Shown here piece by piece: positions 35,025 to 43,912 of a stretch of DNA of 64,000 nucleotides. The stretch is from Ectopseudomonas chengduensis (GTDB taxonomy: Bacteria; Pseudomonadota; Gammaproteobacteria; Pseudomonadales; Pseudomonadaceae). The notes beneath the pieces are model-generated. The model was not told where the DNA came from. It searched no databases and saw only the letters and a list, made by a program, of their open reading frames with translations. The position numbers were made by a program, and so were the translations under genes. The stretch spans positions 1 through 64,000 of the forward strand of contig NZ_FMZQ01000015.1 of the NCBI RefSeq assembly GCF_900102635.1. Reading direction: 5' to 3'. Position 1 is the first letter of the stretch. The number at the start of each line of letters is the position of its first letter.

Positions 35025-35650
35025 CTGCGGCGCTGCGTGGTCTTTACGCCATCACCGACACCCCGCTGCTGGCCGGTGGCAAGCTGCTGCCCTATGCCGA
35101 AGCGGCGCTGATCGGTGGCGCGCGCCTGCTGCAGTACCGCGACAAATCCGCCGATGACGTGCGCCGTTTCGATGAAGCCCAGACCCTGGCCGAGCTGTGC
35201 CGACGCCATGGCGCCACACTGATCATCAATGACGACCTGGAGCTGGCGGCACGCCTGGGCGTCGGCCTGCATCTGGGCCAGACCGATGGCTCGCTGGCCA
35301 CCGCCCGCGCCCGCCTCGGTACCGAGGCCGTCATCGGCGGCACCTGCCACGCCCAGCTGGAGCTGGCCGAGCGCGCCGTCGCCGAAGGTGCCAGCTATAT
35401 CGCCTTCGGCCGCTTCTTCAACTCCAACACCAAACCCGGCGCTCCGGCTGCCACCGTGGAGCTGCTGGATCAGGCGCGCGCGCGCTTTGCCCAGCCCATC
35501 GTCGCCATCGGCGGCGTGACCTTAGGCACCGCGCCAGGCCTGATCGCCCGTGGCGCCAGCATGGTGGCCGTGATCCACGCCCTGTTCGCTGCCGACTCCG
35601 CCACCGAGGTGGAAGACCGCGCCCGCGCCTTTGCCGCGCTGTTCGACTGA
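35021..35650 (+). CDS. thiE: Thiamine-phosphate synthase
   Basis: A 209-residue TIM-barrel enzyme that joins HMP-PP and thiazole phosphate. Motifs are LLQYRDKSADD (diphosphate-binding Q-Y-R), LIINDDLELA, GLHLGQTDG, GGTCHAQLEL, ASYIAFGRFFNSNTKP and PIVAIGGVT. It starts inside the thiD stop codon and is followed 22 bp later by hemL, so the three are likely cotranscribed. Confidence 0.93.
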   Translation: MTAALRGLYAITDTPLLAGGKLLPYAEAALIGGARLLQYRDKSADDVRRFDEAQTLAELCRRHGATLIINDDLELAARLGVGLHLGQTDGSLATARARLGTEAVIGGTCHAQLELAERAVAEGASYIAFGRFFNSNTKPGAPAATVELLDQARARFAQPIVAIGGVTLGTAPGLIARGASMVAVIHALFAADSATEVEDRARAFAALFD

Positions 35651-35672
35651 TTCGTTTCCAGAGAGACCTGCC

Positions 35673-36962
35673 ATGTCCCGTTCCGAAATCCTCTTCGCCA
35701 ACGCCCAGAAACACATCCCCGGCGGCGTCAACTCGCCAGTGCGCGCCTTTCGCAGCGTCGGCGGCACGCCGCTGTTCTTCAAGCACGCCGAAGGCGCCTA
35801 CGTCGTGGACGAAGACGACAAGCGCTACGTCGACTACGTCGGCTCCTGGGGCCCGATGATCCTCGGCCACAGCCACCCGGACGTGCTCGACTCGGTGCGT
35901 CGTCAGTTGCAGCACGGCCTCTCCTACGGTGCGCCGACCGCGCTGGAAACCGAGATGGCCGAGTTGGTCTGCTCGCTGGTGCCGTCGATGGAGATGGTGC
36001 GCATGGTCAGCTCCGGCACCGAGGCGACCATGAGCGCCATCCGCCTGGCCCGTGGCTACACCGGCCGCGACAGCATCATCAAGTTCGAGGGCTGCTACCA
36101 CGGTCACTCCGACAGCCTTCTGGTCAAGGCCGGCTCCGGCGCCCTGACCCAGGGCGTGCCGAACTCCGCGGGTGTGCCGGCGGCCTTCGCCAAGCACACC
36201 CTGACCCTGCCGTTCAACGACATCGACGCCGTGGCCGAATGCCTGGCGCAGGTGGGTAAGGAAGTGGCGTGCATCATCGTCGAGCCGGTGGCCGGCAACA
36301 TGAACTGCGTGCCACCGGCGCCGGGCTTCCTCGAAGGCCTGCGCGAGCAGTGCGACAAGCACGGCGTGGTGCTGATCTTCGACGAGGTGATGACCGGTTT
36401 CCGCGTCGCCCTTGGCGGCGCCCAGGCGCACTACGGCGTCACCCCGGACCTAACCACCTTCGGCAAGATCATCGGCGGCGGCATGCCGGTGGGCTGCTTC
36501 GGCGGCAAGCGCGCGATCATGGAGTGCATCGCCCCGCTCGGCCCGGTCTACCAGGCCGGCACCCTGTCGGGTAACCCGCTGGCCATGGCCGCCGGCCTGA
36601 CCACGCTGAAGCTGATCAGCCGTCCGGGCTTCCACACCGAGCTGAGCGACTACACCACGCGCATGCTCGATGGCCTGCAGCAGCGCGCCGATGCCGCCGG
36701 CATCCCCTTCGTCACCACCCAGGCGGGCGCCATGTTCGGCCTGTATTTCAGCGGCGCCGACGACATCGTCACCTTCGCCGACGTGATGGCCAGCGACAGC
36801 GCACGCTTCAATCGCTTCTTCCACCTGATGCTGGACGGCGGTGTGTACCTGGCGCCGAGCGCCTTCGAAGCGGGCTTCACCTCCATCGCCCATGGTGAAA
36901 AGGAGCTGGAAATCACCTTCGCGGCCGCCGAGCGCGCCTTCGCCGAGCTGAAAAAAGCCTGA
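35673..36962 (+). CDS. hemL: Glutamate-1-semialdehyde 2,1-aminomutase
   Basis: A 429-residue fold-type I PLP enzyme of haem synthesis by the C5 route, making 5-aminolevulinate. The start ATG 35673 follows GAGAGA. Motifs: SSGTEATMSAIRLARG, the gating segment AGSGALTQGVPNSAG, LIFDEVMTGFR with the PLP aspartate, and TTFGKIIGGGMPVG with the lysine. It overlaps the start of the next gene (TGATG). Confidence 0.96.
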   Translation: MSRSEILFANAQKHIPGGVNSPVRAFRSVGGTPLFFKHAEGAYVVDEDDKRYVDYVGSWGPMILGHSHPDVLDSVRRQLQHGLSYGAPTALETEMAELVCSLVPSMEMVRMVSSGTEATMSAIRLARGYTGRDSIIKFEGCYHGHSDSLLVKAGSGALTQGVPNSAGVPAAFAKHTLTLPFNDIDAVAECLAQVGKEVACIIVEPVAGNMNCVPPAPGFLEGLREQCDKHGVVLIFDEVMTGFRVALGGAQAHYGVTPDLTTFGKIIGGGMPVGCFGGKRAIMECIAPLGPVYQAGTLSGNPLAMAAGLTTLKLISRPGFHTELSDYTTRMLDGLQQRADAAGIPFVTTQAGAMFGLYFSGADDIVTFADVMASDSARFNRFFHLMLDGGVYLAPSAFEAGFTSIAHGEKELEITFAAAERAFAELKKA

Positions 36963-37594
36963 TGCAGTACAGCACGGCCTTCAGTGACGCGTTGCTGGCC
37001 CTGGCCTGCGCTGCCTGTGTGTGGCTGATCGGCCGGGCACGCGGTCGCTACGGGGAGGGCGATCAGCCGGCGCTGTTCTGCGCCCTGCTCGGCTTCCTGC
37101 TGCCGGCTGCGGCGGCCAGCGTCGGCGTGATTCGCTACGGCTTCGACCCAAGCTGGCAGGCCGCGCACCTGTGGCTCTCGCAGGCCAGCAGCTTTCTCGG
37201 CCTGCCGCTACTCGGTGCCGCAGCACTGGCGCTGGGCCGTGGCTGGGCCTGGAGTCGACCGAACTGGGGGCGAATCCTGCTCGGCCTGTGCGCCTTCTTC
37301 GAGCTGTTCCGCCAGCTTGGTTATATGGAGGACTACCGCCTGGCGCTGAACCTGGCCACGCTGGTGCTGATTCTCTATGCCGGCGCAGTCCAATGGCCGC
37401 GCCGCGCGCCAGCGATCAGCGCAGCTGTGGTGGTGGGCCTGTTCCTGCTGGCCGGTGTGGCAGTCGGCACCGAAGGCGTGATCGGGCCGCTGCGCCGCAT
37501 CGACCTGTTCCACGTGCTGCTGGCACCGGCTTACCCGCTGCTGGCCTGGCTGCTGCTGAGCCTACCGGGAAGTGCGAAACGACAGACCGGGTAA
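36962..37594 (+). CDS. Multi-pass membrane protein of unknown function
   Basis: A 210-residue protein with about six hydrophobic segments and short loops. It starts within the hemL stop (TGATG), so it is translated with hemL. A gene of this type follows hemL in other pseudomonads, as I recall. No transport or enzyme motif is visible. Charged residues are few (RARGRYGEGD after segment 1, RRID before the last). Function unknown. Confidence 0.75.
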   Translation: MQYSTAFSDALLALACAACVWLIGRARGRYGEGDQPALFCALLGFLLPAAAASVGVIRYGFDPSWQAAHLWLSQASSFLGLPLLGAAALALGRGWAWSRPNWGRILLGLCAFFELFRQLGYMEDYRLALNLATLVLILYAGAVQWPRRAPAISAAVVVGLFLLAGVAVGTEGVIGPLRRIDLFHVLLAPAYPLLAWLLLSLPGSAKRQTG

Positions 37595-37599
37595 AGCCT

Positions 37600-37629
37600 T
37601 TGTAACAAGCGCGCGGTTTATTCCATAAT
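37600..37629 (+). promoter_or_regulatory. Candidate sigma-70 promoter for the Sel1-repeat gene
   Basis: TTGTAA at 37600-37605 and CATAAT at 37624-37629 are spaced by 18 bp, ahead of the ATG at 37701. Confidence 0.5.
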
Positions 37630-37700
37630 GCGAGGGTCGGCACGTTTTGCGCCGACCGGGCACGTCACCCGCCCTGAACTGCCGAGGTCCCGTTATCCAG

Positions 37701-38249
37701 ATGAACCGCACCGGCCGCACCCTGTCCCTGGGCTGCCTGTTGCTTTTCCTCCCGCTGTTTGCATTCGCAGGCGGTAATTCGCTGTTGATCCCCGCCAGCG
37801 GCAGCTGCGCGCTGAACGCCTCCCCCGAAGAGATGCCCGATGCCCTGGCCAGCTGCCAGGAAATGGCGCGCGCCGGCAACATGCAGGCCGCCTATGAGTT
37901 GGGTGAGTACTACTACGACGGCAAACGTACCCCACGCGATTTCAAGCAGGCCCTGACCTGGTTCGAGCGCGCCTCGCTGCAGGGCCACGCCGAAGCGCAG
38001 CTGCGCCTGGGCACCATGTTCTTCCGTGGCGAAGGCGTACCGGCCAACAACGTGCAGGCTTACATCGTATTGAAGATGGCGTCGGTCAATGGCTCGGACG
38101 AAGCCATGGACAGCGCCGACCTGGTGTCGGCGCAGATGCGTCGCGATGAACTGGAAATCGCCAGCCAGGTGCTGGGCCAGATATTCCGCAGCTACCTGCT
38201 GGAACTGCAGACCGCCGAAGGTCGCTCGCCCTTCTCGCCGCTGCCCTGA
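37701..38249 (+). CDS. Secreted Sel1-repeat protein
   Basis: A 182-residue protein starting at ATG 37701. A signal peptide (LGCLLLFLPLFAFAGG) sends it to the periplasm. Two Sel1-type (TPR-like) repeats are visible: AAYELGEYYYDGKRTPRDFK and AQLRLGTMFFRGEGVPANNV, about residues 70-130. Such proteins act as scaffolds for other proteins. Its partner is unknown. It has its own promoter and a REP follows. Confidence 0.82.
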   Translation: MNRTGRTLSLGCLLLFLPLFAFAGGNSLLIPASGSCALNASPEEMPDALASCQEMARAGNMQAAYELGEYYYDGKRTPRDFKQALTWFERASLQGHAEAQLRLGTMFFRGEGVPANNVQAYIVLKMASVNGSDEAMDSADLVSAQMRRDELEIASQVLGQIFRSYLLELQTAEGRSPFSPLP

Positions 38250-38254
38250 CCCAC

Positions 38255-38332
38255 AGGGTGGGCCGAGCGGCGATGCGCTTCTGCCCACCGCATGACTCTA
38301 CGCTTGAGGCGGTGGGCTGAAGCCCACCCTAC
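38255..38332. repeat. REP pair (GGGTGGGC...GCCCACCCTAC type)
   Basis: Inverted copies after the Sel1 gene, the right one reading GGTGGGCTGAAGCCCACCC. Confidence 0.75.
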
Positions 38333-38353
38333 CTTATCCCGTGCAGCCGCCGC

Positions 38354-38677
38354 TTACTTGTCCGGCATCGGCATGGGGAACGGCATCACATTGCCGCCGC
38401 CCTTGGCCTCGCTGATCTTCGCCGTGCCCAGGCGCTCCACCTCGTCGATGCGGATGATCGCGTGCATCGGCACGAAGCTGCGCACCACCCCCTCGAACTG
38501 GGCCTTGAGCTTCTCCTCGCTGGGATCGACCACCAGTTGGCTGCGCTCGCCAAAGACGAACTCCTCCACCTCCAGAAAGCCCCACAGATCGCTCTGATAG
38601 ATCTGCTTGGCGTACATCTCGTACACCTGGCCCTGGTTAAGGAAAATCACCTTGTAGATGGGATCGCGCTTGCTCAT
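38354..38677 (-). CDS. DUF1820 family protein
   Basis: A 107-residue cytoplasmic protein (SKRDPIYKVIFLNQGQVYEM at the start) matching the small DUF1820 family found in the same place in pseudomonads. It has no signal peptide or membrane segment and ends in a Met/Pro-rich tail (MPFPMPMPDK). Predicted to be a beta-rich single domain. Its role is not known. Confidence 0.85.
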   Translation of the reverse strand: MSKRDPIYKVIFLNQGQVYEMYAKQIYQSDLWGFLEVEEFVFGERSQLVVDPSEEKLKAQFEGVVRSFVPMHAIIRIDEVERLGTAKISEAKGGGNVMPFPMPMPDK

Positions 38678-38745
38678 GAAGACTCGAAGTCAGGAAAAAC
38701 AGGGCGCGCAGGATAGCACAAGGCGGCAGGTGCCGAGCCCACACC

Positions 38746-38786
38746 GTAGGGCGGCCTCACAAGTGCAGCGAGTAGCCCGCCGGGCC
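38746..38786. repeat. Degenerate REP element
   Basis: GTAGGGCGGCCTCAC followed by AGTAGCCCGCCGGGCC, an eroded GTAGGGCG-type REP in the 38678-38886 gap. Confidence 0.5.
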
Positions 38787-38886
38787 AGGAAAAGCCTCAT
38801 CCACATACCGTTCCGCAAACGGAACACCGTTCACTACTCCAGACAGCACTGCCGGTAATAATATTCGCTAACTAAGGAAGCCACTC

Positions 38887-39681
38887 ATGACAAGACGTCT
38901 AACTCGCTATCTCTTGCTGTTCACCATTACCTTGGCACTCCCAATACACGCGACAGAAGCCAACTGTTCGCCACAGGCCATTCATCGTCCATTGGTCAAC
39001 GACTTCTTCTCCCGAGGCGATTACGAGGGGGCTATCGCTCGCCTGGAGCAAGCCAAACAACAGCAGGATGCCTGCCGCCCTGAAACCCTTGATGCCGATT
39101 GGTACTGGCTGCGTAGTGACTTATCACTTGCCTACCTCAAAGCTGGCCGCGAACAGGATTGCCTCGTTCTGCTCGGACGACTGATCAACAATACCGCCAG
39201 TTTTCAAGACATCCGGCAGAACCTGGAAAATGAATACAGGCTCCACCGCGCGCTGGAAACCAATCAACAGCTATGCGGCGCCGCGCATGAAAAGCGACTG
39301 AGCGCTTACAGATCGCCTCCTTGTCCTCAACCTGTGCGCGGGGCCCTGGCCAGCGTTGCCACCGCTGCAGACCGCTGCTTGGTGCTTCTACCTGTAACTG
39401 AAGCGGAAAGCTGCCCCAAGTTAGAGGAATGGCAACATGGAAAACCCCTGCGACAGCTCAGCCCCTCGAAAGACGACATCACCAGCTCACTCGCCGACAC
39501 TTCGCGCTGTTGCAGCATCCAGACATTGCGCGTGTCCAAGGACAACGGCCAATACCGCATCCGCCTACAAGGCGAGGGACGAGACTGCTACGGCGGCACA
39601 GCCTATGACTTGATCGACACCCTGTATTTGCTGAAAGGAAACGAATTGGTACCAGAACAGGACTTCTCGGGGACACGTTGA
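38887..39681 (+). CDS. Secreted orphan protein, tetratricopeptide-like N-terminus
   Basis: A 264-residue protein with a signal peptide (YLLLFTITLALPIHATEA). The mature part has about nine cysteines, suggesting disulfides in the periplasm. Residues 35-110 (FFSRGDYEGAIARLEQAKQQ, then DLSLAYLKAGREQDCLVLLG) look like TPR helices. The C-terminal half is unrecognised. Its codon use is less GC-biased than its neighbours and I do not recall it at this place in PAO1, so it may be acquired. The ribosome site AAGGAAG is fair. Confidence 0.7.
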   Translation: MTRRLTRYLLLFTITLALPIHATEANCSPQAIHRPLVNDFFSRGDYEGAIARLEQAKQQQDACRPETLDADWYWLRSDLSLAYLKAGREQDCLVLLGRLINNTASFQDIRQNLENEYRLHRALETNQQLCGAAHEKRLSAYRSPPCPQPVRGALASVATAADRCLVLLPVTEAESCPKLEEWQHGKPLRQLSPSKDDITSSLADTSRCCSIQTLRVSKDNGQYRIRLQGEGRDCYGGTAYDLIDTLYLLKGNELVPEQDFSGTR

Positions 39682-39753
39682 GCGCTTATTGCCCCAATCC
39701 AGCTTTGCTCTGCACGCTTACCCGCCACTGTAGCCTGTCGCCCGCCTCTCCCC

Positions 39754-39759
39754 TATAAT
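39754..39759 (+). promoter_or_regulatory. -10 element TATAAT before miaB
   Basis: A consensus TATAAT 34 bp before the miaB start; the -35 region is weak (TAGCCT, 17 bp upstream). Confidence 0.5.
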
Positions 39760-39793
39760 GCGCGGTCATTTTTTAACCACCTCAGACAGTGCC

Positions 39794-41137
39794 ATGACCA
39801 AGAAGCTCTATATCGAAACCCACGGTTGCCAGATGAACGAGTACGACAGCTCGCGCATGGTCGACCTGCTGGGCGAGCATCAGGCCCTGGAGGTCACGGA
39901 AAAGCCCGAAGACGCCGACGTGATCCTGCTCAATACCTGCTCGATCCGCGAGAAGGCGCAGGACAAGGTGTTCTCCCAGCTCGGCCGCTGGCGTGAGCTG
40001 AAGCTGGCCAACCCGGACCTGGTAATTGGTGTCGGCGGCTGCGTGGCCAGCCAGGAAGGCGCGGCGATCCGCGACCGCGCGCCCTATGTCGACGTGGTCT
40101 TCGGCCCGCAGACCCTGCACCGCCTGCCGGAAATGATCGACGCCGCACGCACCACCAAGACCGCGCAGGTGGACATCAGCTTCCCCGAGATCGAGAAGTT
40201 CGACCGCCTGCCCGAACCGCGCGTCGACGGCCCCAGCGCCTTCGTCTCGGTGATGGAAGGCTGCAGCAAGTACTGCACCTTCTGCGTGGTGCCCTACACC
40301 CGCGGCGAGGAAGTCAGCCGCCCGCTGGTCGACGTGCTGATGGAAATCACCTCCCTCACCGAGAAGGGCGTGAAGGAAATCACCCTGCTCGGGCAGAACG
40401 TCAATGGCTACCGTGGCGAAGCGCCGGACGGCCATATCGCCGATTTCGCCGAGCTGTTGCATGCCGTGGCCGCGCTCGATGGCATCGAGCGTATCCGCTA
40501 CACCACCAGCCACCCGCTGGAGTTCTCCGACGCGATCATCGCCGCCCATGCCGAGATCCCGCAGTTGGTCAAATACCTGCACCTGCCGGTGCAGTCCGGC
40601 TCCGACCGCATCCTCGCGGCAATGAAGCGCAACCACACCGCGCTGGAGTACAAGTCGCGCATCCGCAAGCTGCGCGCCGCCGTGCCGGACATCCTGATCA
40701 GCTCCGACTTCATCGTCGGCTTCCCCGGCGAGACCGAGAAGGACTTCGAGCAGACCATGAAGCTGATCGAGGACGTCGGTTTCGACTTCTCCTTCTCCTT
40801 CATCTACAGCTCGCGCCCCGGTACCCCGGCCGCCGATCTGGTCGATGACACCCCGGACGAGGTGAAGAAGCAGCGCCTGGCCCTGCTCCAGCACCGCATC
40901 AACCAGAACGGTTTCGAGAACAGCCGGCGCATGGTCGGCACAGTGCAGCGCATCCTGGTCAGCGACTACTCGAAGAAGGACCCGGGCATGCTCCAGGGCC
41001 GCACCGAGCAGAACCGCATCGTCAATTTCCGCTGCGACAATCCGCGCCTGATCGGTCAGTTCGTCGACGTGCATATCGACGACGCCCTGCCCCATTCGCT
41101 GCGCGGCACCCTGCTGGATGCCGACACCCTCCACTAA
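39794..41137 (+). CDS. miaB: tRNA-2-methylthio-N6-dimethylallyladenosine synthase
   Basis: A 447-residue radical-SAM methylthiotransferase. The start is ATG 39794. The N-terminal MTTase domain has three cysteines (THGCQMN, NTCSIRE, GGCVASQ), the radical-SAM motif is CSKYCTFCVVPY, and a C-terminal TRAM domain ends the protein. It adds the methylthio group to i6A37 of tRNAs reading UNN codons. It opens the run miaB - phoH-like - ybeY - corC - lnt. Confidence 0.96.
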   Translation: MTKKLYIETHGCQMNEYDSSRMVDLLGEHQALEVTEKPEDADVILLNTCSIREKAQDKVFSQLGRWRELKLANPDLVIGVGGCVASQEGAAIRDRAPYVDVVFGPQTLHRLPEMIDAARTTKTAQVDISFPEIEKFDRLPEPRVDGPSAFVSVMEGCSKYCTFCVVPYTRGEEVSRPLVDVLMEITSLTEKGVKEITLLGQNVNGYRGEAPDGHIADFAELLHAVAALDGIERIRYTTSHPLEFSDAIIAAHAEIPQLVKYLHLPVQSGSDRILAAMKRNHTALEYKSRIRKLRAAVPDILISSDFIVGFPGETEKDFEQTMKLIEDVGFDFSFSFIYSSRPGTPAADLVDDTPDEVKKQRLALLQHRINQNGFENSRRMVGTVQRILVSDYSKKDPGMLQGRTEQNRIVNFRCDNPRLIGQFVDVHIDDALPHSLRGTLLDADTLH

Positions 41138-41179
41138 CGTAGCGGGCGCCCCCACTTTGCGTTGTCGGCGCCCAGCGTT

Positions 41180-42217
41180 ATGCTGCCTTTCAATACCCAG
41201 ACAAGTGACGATCACACCATCACCTTGAACACCTCTCTAGAACCTCATCGTTTCACCCTCGAACCCTTCGAGGCCCGCCGTTTCGCCAATCTCTGCGGCC
41301 AGTTCGACGAGCATCTGCGCCTGATCGAAGAGCGCCTCGGTCTGGAAATCCGCAACCGTGGCAACCAGTTCGAGATGCTTGGCGCCGCCGAAAAGACCCA
41401 GGCCGCCGAAACCCTGCTGCGCAAGCTGTACCGCGAAACCAAAGCCACCGAGCTGTCCCCCGACCTGGTGCACCTGTACCTGCAGGAATCCGGCGTCGAA
41501 GAGCTGGCCAACCCCAGCAATGCGCCGCAGGTGACCCTGCGCACCAAGAAGGGCGTTATCAAGCCACGCGGCGTCAATCAGCAGCGCTACGTCAAGGCCA
41601 TCCTCGACAACGACATCAACTTCGGCATCGGCCCGGCCGGCACCGGCAAGACCTACCTGGCCGTGGCCTGCGCGGTGGACGCCCTGGAGCGCGAGCAGGT
41701 AAGACGCATCCTGCTGGTGCGTCCGGCGGTCGAAGCCGGCGAGAAGCTCGGCTTCCTGCCCGGTGACCTGGCGCAGAAGATCGACCCCTACCTGCGCCCG
41801 CTGTACGACGCGCTCTACGAGATGCTCGGTTTCGAATACGTGGCCAAGCTGATCGAGAAGCAGGTGATCGAGATCGCACCGCTGGCCTACATGCGCGGCC
41901 GCACCCTTAACAACAGTTTCATCATTCTCGACGAGAGTCAGAACACCACCGTCGAGCAGATGAAGATGTTCCTCACCCGTATCGGTTTCGGCTCCACCGC
42001 CGTGATCACTGGCGACATCACCCAGGTCGACCTGCCGCGCGGCACCAAGAGCGGCCTGACCCACGTGATCGACGTGCTACGCGACGTGCCCGGCATCAGC
42101 TTCACCCACTTCAAGCCCAAGGACGTGGTGCGTCACCCGCTGGTGCAGCGCATTGTCGAAGCCTACGAGCGCCACGACGCGCGCCTGCACGGCAAGGTCG
42201 ACAGCCACGATGCTTGA
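41180..42217 (+). CDS. ybeZ: PhoH-like ATPase (YbeZ type)
   Basis: About 345 residues from ATG 41180; a TTG at 41162 and a later TTG are other options, since conservation begins at SLEPHRFTLEP. Walker A is GPAGTGKTYLAVA and Walker B is FIILDESQNTT. YbeZ works with the endoribonuclease YbeY in ribosome and RNA quality control and may be an RNA helicase. The last codons overlap the ybeY start. Confidence 0.92.
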   Translation: MLPFNTQTSDDHTITLNTSLEPHRFTLEPFEARRFANLCGQFDEHLRLIEERLGLEIRNRGNQFEMLGAAEKTQAAETLLRKLYRETKATELSPDLVHLYLQESGVEELANPSNAPQVTLRTKKGVIKPRGVNQQRYVKAILDNDINFGIGPAGTGKTYLAVACAVDALEREQVRRILLVRPAVEAGEKLGFLPGDLAQKIDPYLRPLYDALYEMLGFEYVAKLIEKQVIEIAPLAYMRGRTLNNSFIILDESQNTTVEQMKMFLTRIGFGSTAVITGDITQVDLPRGTKSGLTHVIDVLRDVPGISFTHFKPKDVVRHPLVQRIVEAYERHDARLHGKVDSHDA

Positions 42218-42665
42218 ACTCGACCTGCAACTGGCCACTGACGGCCAGCACCCGGACGAAGCGCAGCTGCGCCGCTGGTGCGAACTGGCGCTGCGCCAGC
42301 GCACGGCCGACTCCGAGTTGACCATCCGCCTGGTCGATGAAGCCGAAGGCCGCGAGCTGAACCACACCTGGCGGCACAAGGACTACGCTACCAACGTCCT
42401 ATCCTTCCCTGCCGAGATTCCTGACGGCATCCTCGACATTCCGCTGCTGGGCGACCTGGTGATCTGCGTACCGGTGGTCGAGCGCGAAGCTGCCGAGCAA
42501 GGCAAGACACCGGAAGCGCACTGGGCCCACCTGGTGATCCACGGTTGCCTGCACCTGCTGGGCTATGACCATATCGAGGAAGACGAAGCCCTCGAGATGG
42601 AAGAACTGGAACGACAATTGCTCGCCGAACTGGGTCATCCTGACCCTTATGCGGAAGACGAATGA
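42210..42665 (+). CDS. ybeY: Endoribonuclease YbeY
   Basis: A 151-residue zinc-dependent RNase for 16S rRNA 3' end maturation and ribosome quality control. The metal site HGCLHLLGYDH (H-x3-H-x5-H) is intact, and TNVLSFPAE is the conserved substrate-loop motif. Its ATG at 42210 overlaps the ybeZ stop by 8 bases, so translation is coupled. Confidence 0.95.
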   Translation: MLELDLQLATDGQHPDEAQLRRWCELALRQRTADSELTIRLVDEAEGRELNHTWRHKDYATNVLSFPAEIPDGILDIPLLGDLVICVPVVEREAAEQGKTPEAHWAHLVIHGCLHLLGYDHIEEDEALEMEELERQLLAELGHPDPYAEDE

Positions 42666-42684
42666 CGTGATCATGAAACGCTAT

Positions 42685-42773
42685 GCAGGAGCGCCGCCCC
42701 GGCGCGAAAGGATCGTGGCGACAGCACGACATCGGTGCGCCCGATCCCTTCGCCGCGAGCACGCGGCTCCTAC
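42685..42773. repeat. REP pair between ybeY and corC
   Basis: Inverted GCAGGAGCGCCGCCCCGGCGCG and CGCCGCGAGC...GGCTCCTAC copies, the first quoted in part. The gap has no gene. Confidence 0.65.
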
Positions 42774-42852
42774 AAAAGCCTGATTGCGACCTCAACAGCC
42801 GACACGTAGATAGCCAATAACTTTTCCTGACAAGGACCCCGAGTAAAACGCC

Positions 42853-43692
42853 ATGAGCGAAGACCGATCGAGCAACGAGCAGAAGTCCTGGTTCAACAAG
42901 CTGACCCAGGCTTTTGCTCATGAGCCGAGAAACCGCCAGGAACTGCTGGAAGTCCTGCGCGAAGCCCACCAGAACAAGCTGCTCGACAGCGAAGCACTGG
43001 CCATCGTCGAAGGCGCCATTCAGGTCGCCGACCTGCAGGTACGCGACATCATGGTGCCGCGCTCGCAGATGATCAGCATCAAGGCCAGCCAGACGCCCCG
43101 CGAATTCCTGCCCGCCATCATCGACGCAGCGCACTCGCGCTACCCGGTGGTCGGCGAGAGCCTCGACGACGTCATCGGCATCCTTCTGGCCAAGGATCTG
43201 CTGCCGCTGATCCTGCAGGGTGAACAACCCAACTTCAACATCAAGGACCTGCTGCGACCGGCCACCTTCGTGCCCGAGTCCAAGCGCCTGAATGTGCTGC
43301 TGCGTGAATTCCGCGCCAACCACAACCACATGGCCGTGGTCATCGACGAATACGGCGGCGTCGCCGGCCTGGTGACCATCGAGGACGTGCTCGAGCAGAT
43401 CGTTGGTGACATCGAGGACGAGCACGATGTCGAGGAAGACGGCTACATCAAGCCGCTGCCCTCCGGCGACTACCTGATCAAGGCACTGACGCCCATCGAC
43501 AGCTTCAACGAAACCTTCGACAGCCAGTTCTCCGACGACGAGTACGACACCGTCGGCGGTCTGGTGATGAGCGCGTTCGGCCACTTGCCCAAGCGCAACG
43601 AAGTTACCGAGATCGGCGAGTTTCGCTTCCGCGTGCTCAACGCCGACAGCCGTCGCATCCACCTGCTGCGCCTGACGCCAGTCAGCCGCTGA
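42853..43692 (+). CDS. corC: CorC/HlyC family CBS-domain protein
   Basis: A 279-residue cytoplasmic protein with two CBS domains (VRDIMVPRSQMISI and HNHMAVVIDEYGGVAGLVTIE regions) and a C-terminal CorC_HlyC domain (GGLVMSAFGHLPKRNE). It has no membrane part. It is linked to magnesium/cobalt handling in other bacteria, and the second region cited lies at about residues 155-180. It precedes lnt, as in E. coli and P. aeruginosa. Confidence 0.92.
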   Translation: MSEDRSSNEQKSWFNKLTQAFAHEPRNRQELLEVLREAHQNKLLDSEALAIVEGAIQVADLQVRDIMVPRSQMISIKASQTPREFLPAIIDAAHSRYPVVGESLDDVIGILLAKDLLPLILQGEQPNFNIKDLLRPATFVPESKRLNVLLREFRANHNHMAVVIDEYGGVAGLVTIEDVLEQIVGDIEDEHDVEEDGYIKPLPSGDYLIKALTPIDSFNETFDSQFSDDEYDTVGGLVMSAFGHLPKRNEVTEIGEFRFRVLNADSRRIHLLRLTPVSR

Positions 43693-43700
43693 CGGCTGCT

Positions 43701-43731
43701 ATCCGGGGATGGCAACCGAGCCTCCCCGGAT
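43701..43731 (+). terminator. Hairpin after corC (weak terminator or repeat)
   Basis: ATCCGGGGA and TCCCCGGAT pair with a 13 nt loop 9 bp after the corC stop. No U tract follows, so termination is uncertain. Confidence 0.35.
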
Positions 43732-43741
43732 GCATCCGGCA

Positions 43742-43838
43742 CTGAAAAAGCCGTCATACCCGCGCAGGCGCGCATCCAGAACCTGCGAATCACCTAGGCT
43801 CCCGCATCTGCGGGAGTGGCGATAAATGGCTTTTTCAG
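43742..43838. repeat. 97-bp element with 11-bp inverted ends before lnt
   Basis: CTGAAAAAGCC at 43742 and GGCTTTTTCAG ending at 43838 are exact inverse copies. The inside holds CCCGCGCAGGCGCGCATCCAG-like text common in pseudomonads. It resembles a small non-autonomous repeat. Confidence 0.55.
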
Positions 43839-43912
43839 AACAGCCCTGGCACTTGCCGCCTGCCACTGCCTGCCCCTACCCTTGCGCCACCCCGATTCCC
43901 AAGGACCCGCTC

